From Pseudomonadota bacterium (GTDB taxonomy: Bacteria; Desulfobacterota; Anaeroferrophillalia; Anaeroferrophillales; Tharpellaceae): a stretch of 41,332 bases of DNA. The position numbers and the translations under genes were made by a program. The number at the start of each line of letters is the position of its first letter. The stretch's first letter is position 1. Below, piece after piece: positions 36,476 through 41,332 of the stretch. The stretch spans positions 1 through 41,332 of the forward strand of contig DSCM01000129.1 of the NCBI GenBank assembly GCA_011049115.1. Reading direction: 5' to 3'. Below the pieces are notes generated by a model, which was not told the DNA's origin, did not search any database, and worked only from the letters and a program-made list of their open reading frames with translations.

Positions 36476-36513
36476 TCAAGATAAATTCCGGTTGACCAAA
36501 AAATTCTTTTTAG

Positions 36514-36551
36514 GCTAAAAGGGCGGGCCGGCAACGGTCCGCCCTTTTAGC
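36514..36551 (+). terminator. Rho-independent-type terminator after acs
   Basis: A 13-bp perfect stem GCTAAAAGGGCGG / CCGCCCTTTTAGC (36514-36526, 36539-36551), continued inward by one G-U and three GC pairs to a GCAA tetraloop. It sits 38 bp after the acs stop. The T-tract is inside the stem rather than after it. Confidence 0.8.
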
Positions 36552-36648
36552 GTGGCGTTGCCGATCAAGACACGCGACAAAAGCAGCGCGTTCAACCTGC
36601 TTGCCGCCCACGAGCAGTCTCAACCTCAACCCCGGCCTGAGTCCACCC

Positions 36649-37626
36649 ATGAAAATCGGCATCACCTCCACGATTCCCATCGAAGTTGTTTTCGCCGCCG
36701 GCCATCAACCCTGCGATCTCAACAACCTTTTCATCAACCACGCCGACCCCGGCCATTTCATCCATCTGGCCGAAGACGCCGGATTCCCGCGAACCTCCTG
36801 CGCCTGGACCAAGGGACTCTACGGCGTCATGCTGGAGCAAAAGATCGAAAAGATTATTATTGTCAGCGGCGGCGACTGCAGCAACGGCATTGCTTTGGGA
36901 GAAATTCTCTCCGATGACGGCAGAGAAGTCATGCCTTTTTCCTATCCCCTGACTCCCGATTCCCGCCAAATGACTCAAGCCATCAACGACCTGGCCGACC
37001 GACTTCAAGCCCCGATAGGGGCCACCAATGAGATCAAAGCCGGGCTCGACAGAATCCGCCTGCGCCTGGGCGAGCTTGACCGTCTGACCTGGCAGAGCGG
37101 TCAGGTTTCCGGGGCTGAAAACCTGCTCTTTCTGGTCGGAGCCAGCGATTTCAACGGCGAGCCGCGGCTTTTTGCAAATGATCTGAATACGTTTCTCGGC
37201 CAGGCCGCAAGGCGCCGCCCGGCAAATCCGACAATCCGCCTCGGCCTGGCCGGTGTGCCGCCGATTCTCAGCAATCTTTTCCCAACCCTCGAACAACTGG
37301 GCGCGGCCGTGGTTTTTAATGAGGTTCCACGCCAGTTCGCCATGCTCCAGGGGCCGGATACCAGCCTCGCCGAGCAGTATTCGCTTTACACCTATCCCTA
37401 CTCCGTCACGGGACGCCTGCGAGATATTATTCATGCCTGCGAAGAACGCCGGCTTGACGGAATCATTCATTACACCCAATCCTTCTGTTTTCGTCAAATT
37501 GAAGATATTCTTTTCAAACGGCAACTGCCGGTCCCCTGCCTGACGCTTGAAGCCGACCAACCGGGCGCGATCGACGGACGCACCCTGACACGCCTTGAAA
37601 CCTTTATTGAGATGTTAAAAGGTTGA
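36649..37626 (+). CDS. 2-hydroxyacyl-CoA dehydratase D-component family protein (HgdB-like)
   Basis: 325 aa. Family features are visible: MKIGITSTIPIEVVFAAGHQPCDLNNLF at the start, PRTSCAWTKGLYG, SGGDCSNGIALGEIL, and HYTQSFCFRQIED near the C-terminus. The Cys residues in these places bind an Fe-S cluster in HgdB, FldB or BcrB/BadE-type proteins. Those enzymes need a partner subunit and an ATP-dependent activase (HgdC/BadF type); neither is nearby. It may act in a different redox reaction or with partners elsewhere. ATG 36649 lacks a strong ribosome site. It is preceded by the acs terminator and so has its own promoter, not identified. Confidence 0.78.
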   Translation: MKIGITSTIPIEVVFAAGHQPCDLNNLFINHADPGHFIHLAEDAGFPRTSCAWTKGLYGVMLEQKIEKIIIVSGGDCSNGIALGEILSDDGREVMPFSYPLTPDSRQMTQAINDLADRLQAPIGATNEIKAGLDRIRLRLGELDRLTWQSGQVSGAENLLFLVGASDFNGEPRLFANDLNTFLGQAARRRPANPTIRLGLAGVPPILSNLFPTLEQLGAAVVFNEVPRQFAMLQGPDTSLAEQYSLYTYPYSVTGRLRDIIHACEERRLDGIIHYTQSFCFRQIEDILFKRQLPVPCLTLEADQPGAIDGRTLTRLETFIEMLKG

Positions 37627-38107
37627 GCCCTCAGTACCCCCCCCACGAATCAGCCCCACCTTCGCCTCTGCTTTTTTACCGCCGGGGAAATTGACACTGG
37701 GTTTCCATTTTTCTGACAGGCATCTCAAAAGACCTTTTCTGCGTTCCTTTTATCGAGCACGCAAGCGCTCAGAACAGCGCCGCCGACGCAACCTTCACAT
37801 TGTTTTATCCCCTGTTTTATCAACGACTTACAGCTTACTATAGAATAAATTCGCGGCTCGGAAGCGGCCCGCAAGAACCCTGGCACGACTGTTGCGAACC
37901 CGCTCAGCAAAAGAAAGAACCTTGCTCGCTCTGCGGCCAAGCTGCCATTTCGAGGGCGATCAGCGGTCTGAGCGCTTTGAGCGCGTTCCACAATCTGGGC
38001 GCCATGAACGCTGAAAAACCGCAAGCGAACGGCGACCGTAAAGAAAATCCACGTCGGCCGCGGCGGCGCAAAATCAGCCCCATCTGGAATTTTTGGGAGG
38101 AAAACAC
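37627..38107 (+). other. Promoter region of the GGDEF gene
   Basis: 480 bp without a credible gene. It contains a sigma-54 promoter (37881) and a tandem direct repeat TGTTTTATC (37801-37809 and 37813-37821, 12-bp periodicity) about 60-80 bp upstream of it. Several weak open frames here lack ribosome sites. Confidence 0.6.
37881..37895 (+). promoter_or_regulatory. Sigma-54 promoter
   Basis: TGGCACG-ACTG-TTGC matches the consensus TGGCACG-N4-TTGC at every conserved position, with exactly 10 nt between the GG and GC dinucleotides. It reads toward the GGDEF gene with a leader of about 200 nt. Activation would need a bacterial enhancer-binding protein, not encoded in this window. Confidence 0.82.
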
Positions 38108-39238
38108 ATGTTTTATGACAACCAACCACTCAGATTTGGTTCCCGCCCCAATCCGGCAATAGCGGCCATCGGATATCTGTTTTCAAAGCCATCCACCCTC
38201 GCAGTCAACAAGCGCCACGAAGCCCCCGGTTTTTGCGGCGCCTCATTTCTGCACAATTTTTTTATTCGCCTGCGCCTCCAGTCTCCGACAGCCATGCTGA
38301 TCGCCGCCGGCAAACACCTGGGGACCATTGTGGCGCCGGGCACCGCCATCCTTTTCCATGAACACCGCTCCCAAATCACCGTGGTGCTGACCGGCCAGAA
38401 GCTTAGCCCCGCCCTCAGCCTGCAGCTGCGCGGGCTGTTGGCCGAACTCAATCCGCAAGGCCATTCCCAACACCTTGTCGACCAGACCTCGGTTTTTCCT
38501 CCGTCTGCCGACCCCGACGGATTTTTGGCGGCATTCGCCCTGGCCGGCGACGGCGCAGCCGGGGAATCGGAGCGACTCAAGCTGTATCTGTCCCGACCGG
38601 TGACGGCGGAGAAGCGACAAATCCTCAATTTTTGTTTGCAGCAGCTCAGCACCAGAATTACCGAAGCCCGGCACTTGAAGGCTCTGGAAAAAGACGCGCG
38701 GCTGGACAGTCTGAGCGGGCTTGGCAATCGCCGATATTTTGATGAGGCGCTACAAGCCGAAAGTGCCCGGGCCGACCGCTACCGGCACGCCCTGAGCCTG
38801 ATTCTGCTCGATCTCGACCATTTCAAAAAGATCAACGATAGCTTCGGACATCAAACCGGAGATCTGGTCCTCAAAGAACTGGGACGGGTTTTAGCCAGTG
38901 AACTCCGCGCCAGCGATATCGCTTGTCGCTATGGAGGAGAGGAATTCGCGATCATTCTTCCGGAAACCGGGCTTCGAGAAGGTCGCCAGATTGCCGAGCG
39001 CATCCGCCGCGCCATTGCGAAATTGACCCTTGCTGCCCAAGGCAACATCCATCTTAAAATAACCGCCAGTCTAGGGCTGGCAGGCAATGAAAGCCAGTTA
39101 GGGCTTGATCTGGTCCAGGGCGCGGACAAAGCTCTGTACGAAGCCAAACAGAACGGCCGCAACCGGGTTGTGGTCGCCCAGGAAAGGCATCAGGTTGAGC
39201 CGAAATATTTTGAGATTGTTTCACAGGCGCGGCTGTGA
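38108..39238 (+). CDS. GGDEF-domain diguanylate cyclase with novel N-terminal region
   Basis: 376 aa. The last about 165 residues form a GGDEF domain (DSLSGLGNRRYFDEAL, LDHFKKINDSFGHQTGD, active-site GGEEF, DKALYEAKQNGRNRVV). An RxxD inhibitory site (RASD) lies 5 residues before GGEEF, so product inhibition is expected. An intact GGEEF implies c-di-GMP synthesis. The N-terminal about 200 residues (FHEHRSQITVVLTGQKLSPALSLQLRGLLAEL ...) match no sensor domain I know. No transmembrane segment is evident, so it is likely cytoplasmic. ATG 38108 has GGGAGG 7 nt upstream. It is the first gene after the sigma-54 promoter. Confidence 0.9.
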   Translation: MFYDNQPLRFGSRPNPAIAAIGYLFSKPSTLAVNKRHEAPGFCGASFLHNFFIRLRLQSPTAMLIAAGKHLGTIVAPGTAILFHEHRSQITVVLTGQKLSPALSLQLRGLLAELNPQGHSQHLVDQTSVFPPSADPDGFLAAFALAGDGAAGESERLKLYLSRPVTAEKRQILNFCLQQLSTRITEARHLKALEKDARLDSLSGLGNRRYFDEALQAESARADRYRHALSLILLDLDHFKKINDSFGHQTGDLVLKELGRVLASELRASDIACRYGGEEFAIILPETGLREGRQIAERIRRAIAKLTLAAQGNIHLKITASLGLAGNESQLGLDLVQGADKALYEAKQNGRNRVVVAQERHQVEPKYFEIVSQARL

Positions 39239-39326
39239 TAAAAGACAGGCTTAGTCAGGCAGGTTTTTTTGATTCTCAACCGATTTTCCTCGGCGACGCG
39301 AGTGAAACCGGTAGCAGGAAATATTC

Positions 39327-40022
39327 TTGGCTCGTAAACCTATCCATAAAAGGAAAAAACCGACCCATAGAGGAGCGCACCCGGCAGCCCGGCAACCAAG
39401 ATTACTCCCGGCCGTTTTTTTTCTGCTGCTGGTCTGCGGTTTGTTGGCTGCCCTGTTTTTTGCTGACCGATTTAAGCTCCCCGGGCAGGAGACCTGCGCA
39501 AACCGACCAGCCGCTTCGCAAAAAAAGCCGGCTCCCGGGGCGCCGCCCGGTCGAAACCCAAGTCCGAAAATTGACCGCAACCCACCGATCACCACACGGG
39601 ACAGCCTGACAATTTATCGACTGACCTCCGATCTGAGCCGGCCGCAACCCCTGAGCGTATCAATGCCGAAACTTAGCCAATCGGAAAAGATAACCGCTAT
39701 CGTGGCGCGCTTAACCGAAACGCGCTATCCCGGAATCGCGCCGCTGCCGGAGTCGACCCGAATCCTTAACAGCAATTTGGCTCCGCCCGTCATGGTCCTG
39801 GATCTGGACCCTGAAATCCTTACCGCGGTTGCCGCCTACGGAGCTCAGGACGAAAGGCTGGCCATCTTTTGTCTGGCGCAGAGCCTGCTCGAAAACTTTC
39901 CGGAATACGATCAATTACAAATTCTAATTGGGGGTAAAATTGAAAAAACCCTGGCCGGGCATATTGATATTTCTCGGCCCCTGCGTCGTCAGAGCGGACC
40001 GATGACTACGGGCCGGGATTGA
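39327..40022 (+). CDS. GerMN-domain membrane protein
   Basis: 231 aa. Basic N-terminus, one transmembrane helix (LLPAVFFLLLVCGLLAALFFADRF), a Pro/Lys-rich linker and a GerMN-like domain from about residue 90 (SLTIYRLTSDLSRPQPLSVSMP ... EKITAIVARLTETRYPGIAPLP ... YDQLQILIGGKIEKTLAGHIDISRPL). GerMN domains occur in spore germination protein GerM and in envelope proteins of Gram-negative bacteria that do not sporulate; their biochemical role is unclear. TTG 39327 is chosen because AGGA lies 7 nt upstream and no ATG exists near. It lies 88 bp after the GGDEF gene and 31 bp before the next. Confidence 0.72.
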   Translation: MARKPIHKRKKPTHRGAHPAARQPRLLPAVFFLLLVCGLLAALFFADRFKLPGQETCANRPAASQKKPAPGAPPGRNPSPKIDRNPPITTRDSLTIYRLTSDLSRPQPLSVSMPKLSQSEKITAIVARLTETRYPGIAPLPESTRILNSNLAPPVMVLDLDPEILTAVAAYGAQDERLAIFCLAQSLLENFPEYDQLQILIGGKIEKTLAGHIDISRPLRRQSGPMTTGRD

Positions 40023-40053
40023 GCGCAGGCAAACTTACGGTACTGGAGCTTTC

Positions 40054-40701
40054 ATGCCTTACGGATGCACACAGACAATCAATGAAGTTGCTCGCATTTT
40101 CGCTCACGCCTGCGAACAGACCCTGAGCCAGGCCACCAACAGCAAAATCACTATCGCCCCCACCATTCAGAAGGTCCCGGCGGTGTTTCTCAAGCCCGAC
40201 ATCGGTTGCTTTGTGCAGTTTTTCGGGGATTATTCCGGCCTTTTCATCATGAACCTCGGCGGCGAAGTCGCCCTGGAACTGTATCGCAAATCCATGCTCT
40301 ATATGGGTTTACCGGCGGAGGATCTGGCTCGGGACCATACCTCGGACGAGGTGGTGGACAGTATCGGGGAGCTGGTTAACCAGATCATGGGCAAGGCGCG
40401 CAGCCTGATCAAGGACCGTTTCGGCCTGATCGCCGGCAACCATCAGCCCAAGGGCATCACCATCGCCAGCGTCATTACCATGTCGATTGCGACCCCGCTG
40501 ACCCGCCCTCAGTGCCGACGCATCTCCTTTCGCTCCGCCGACAACCATAGTTTCCATGTTGAGCTCTCCATGGAGGACACCGAATTCATCGCGGCGTTTC
40601 AAAATGAAGCGTCGCTTTTCGGCGCCAACCCAAGCCCCTCCGGCAACCTTGAAACCGACAGCGAGCTCGATGACATCAATCGTTTGATCGACAACCTCTA
40701 A
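40054..40701 (+). CDS. DUF3334/CheX-like protein
   Basis: 215 aa without signal or membrane segment. The region about 95-170 (DEVVDSIGELVNQIMGKARSLI) resembles the E-x(2)-N helix of the CheC/CheX/FliY phosphatase fold: GELVNQIMGKAR fits that pattern. Length and N-terminus (TINEVARIFAHACEQTLSQAT) fit proteins annotated DUF3334. If the fold is right it could dephosphorylate CheY-like receivers, but no chemotaxis gene is nearby. GGAG lies 5 nt before the ATG. It follows GGDEF and GerMN on the same strand and could be part of the same transcript. Confidence 0.62.
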   Translation: MPYGCTQTINEVARIFAHACEQTLSQATNSKITIAPTIQKVPAVFLKPDIGCFVQFFGDYSGLFIMNLGGEVALELYRKSMLYMGLPAEDLARDHTSDEVVDSIGELVNQIMGKARSLIKDRFGLIAGNHQPKGITIASVITMSIATPLTRPQCRRISFRSADNHSFHVELSMEDTEFIAAFQNEASLFGANPSPSGNLETDSELDDINRLIDNL

Positions 40702-40707
40702 AAAATC

Positions 40708-40752
40708 AAGGGGTCGAGGACGGCGGCAAAAAACCGCGTTCTCGACCCCTTT
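40708..40752. terminator. Bidirectional hairpin terminator
   Basis: AAGGGGTCGAG (40708-40718) pairs with CTCGACCCCTT (40741-40751) around a 22-nt middle that itself contains GCGG/CCGC. T and A tracts lie at the ends, in the gap between convergent genes (40701 plus, 40801 minus). Confidence 0.78.
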
Positions 40753-40800
40753 CCAGCAACTCAGGCCCCGCGTCGGAACCGATCCAACCCCGTCGTGAAA

Positions 40801-41332
40801 CTAGTACAGACTGCCGCTGGTCTCAAGCACCAGGGCGGGCAGAATATCAATCAGGGCGGATTTCGGGCCGGCATCCGTCGCGGCGGTGCTTTGATAATTG
40901 ATGACGAGTCCGGAAAGCGCGTGATCCGCCACATAGCGCACACAGCTGGGGGCGGAGAGCAGACGACTGAACAAATCCTCGGGCAAGCCCGACAACTGCG
41001 CCCGGGGCTCGATCCGGTGTTCCTCTTCTCCCAGGTAGTTGCCTTCATCATCATAGGCGATCAAGGTTACCCTGGCGCCTTCAGTGGCCCGGTTGAGCAG
41101 GGACAGTCCACTCCAGGCGCCTTTTTCGCGATACTGCAGCCGAGCAAAGACACCGCTTTTTGCGGCCAGATCGGAGACCGTCACGCAATCCATCGCGTCA
41201 CCGGTGCCGAGAAACTCGATGCCGGCCACAGCGCAGCCGCTGTCAAGTTCAAGCCGGTTGGTGCCTGCGGGCAGTTGATTGGCAAGTAACACCAGCCCTT
41301 CCAGAGCCCCGAGAGCGGACGGCAGGGAATCA
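40801..41332 (-). CDS. C-terminal part of a secreted beta-rich protein (partial)
   Basis: The frame stays open to the window edge, so the GTG at 41292 is not necessarily the start; at least 176 residues are visible. The sequence is beta-rich: LDSGCAVAGIEFLGTGDAMD, then GLSLLNRATEGARVTLIAYDDEGNYLGEEEHRIEPRAQL, and YVADHALSGLVINYQ. Such repeats of about 90 residues are common at C-termini of extracellular proteins in this bacterial group, but no catalytic motif is seen. It ends at a hairpin terminator 50 bp away. Confidence 0.6.
   Translation of the reverse strand, partial: DSLPSALGALEGLVLLANQLPAGTNRLELDSGCAVAGIEFLGTGDAMDCVTVSDLAAKSGVFARLQYREKGAWSGLSLLNRATEGARVTLIAYDDEGNYLGEEEHRIEPRAQLSGLPEDLFSRLLSAPSCVRYVADHALSGLVINYQSTAATDAGPKSALIDILPALVLETSGSLY

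Noticed and set aside
37800-38162. 120-codon plus-strand open frame before the GGDEF gene
   Set aside because: It has no ribosome site, overlaps the sigma-54 promoter and the GGDEF start, and resembles no family.

Overview
The window looks like a chromosomal segment of an anaerobic, Gram-negative bacterium of the Desulfobacterota (former Deltaproteobacteria) type. The evidence is the gene mix: HrcA with a CIRCE operator, indolepyruvate:ferredoxin oxidoreductase beside a Liv-type ABC transporter, a single HgdB-type 2-hydroxyacyl-CoA dehydratase subunit, divergent acetyl- and propionyl-CoA synthetases, a sigma-54 promoter, two outer-membrane-type lipoproteins and a beta-barrel porin. This is inferred from gene content only; no rRNA or tRNA gene is present. 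No CRISPR array, insertion sequence or prophage was seen.

Left part (1-7.05 kb, minus strand): a MetE-like protein, Lon protease, ThiL and a YhaM-like OB/HD nuclease form one tightly spaced series. Beyond them lies hrcA, cut by the window edge, with its own sigma-70 promoter and a perfect CIRCE operator. From 7.17 kb on the plus strand come an RNase Z-like metallohydrolase, a CoA-type Nudix hydrolase, a membrane-anchored SH3/coiled-coil protein, and iorAB. Converging on iorAB is a minus-strand block (18.2-12.3 kb) of livG-livH-livM-livK-livF plus a CBS-ACT protein. Together they suggest uptake and ferredoxin-linked oxidation, or the reverse synthesis, of branched-chain or aromatic amino acids.

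Middle part (18.4-32 kb, plus strand): a MerR-type regulator, an M24 peptidase, then a porin with a strong promoter that carries an inverted repeat and a roughly 330-nt structured leader. After a clear terminator follow an exported FG-GAP-like protein containing a perfect 22-bp inverted repeat inside its coding sequence, a phosphomannose isomerase cupin and a GDP-mannose pyrophosphorylase encoded separately, two lipoproteins with a shared C-terminal domain, ilvD, a HIT protein and a putative SAM methyltransferase.

Right part (31.9-41.3 kb): prpE-like and acs genes diverge around a 650-bp regulatory region, followed by a strong terminator, the HgdB-like protein, and a sigma-54-preceded series of a GGDEF diguanylate cyclase, a GerMN protein and a CheX/DUF3334-like protein. 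A partial secreted beta-rich protein on the minus strand runs off the right edge.

Most genes are recognisable housekeeping or anaerobic metabolism genes. The least explained parts are the perfect hairpin inside the 22.3-24.1 kb gene, the porin leader, the paralogous lipoprotein pair with its FlgT-like architecture, and the sigma-54 controlled signalling series.
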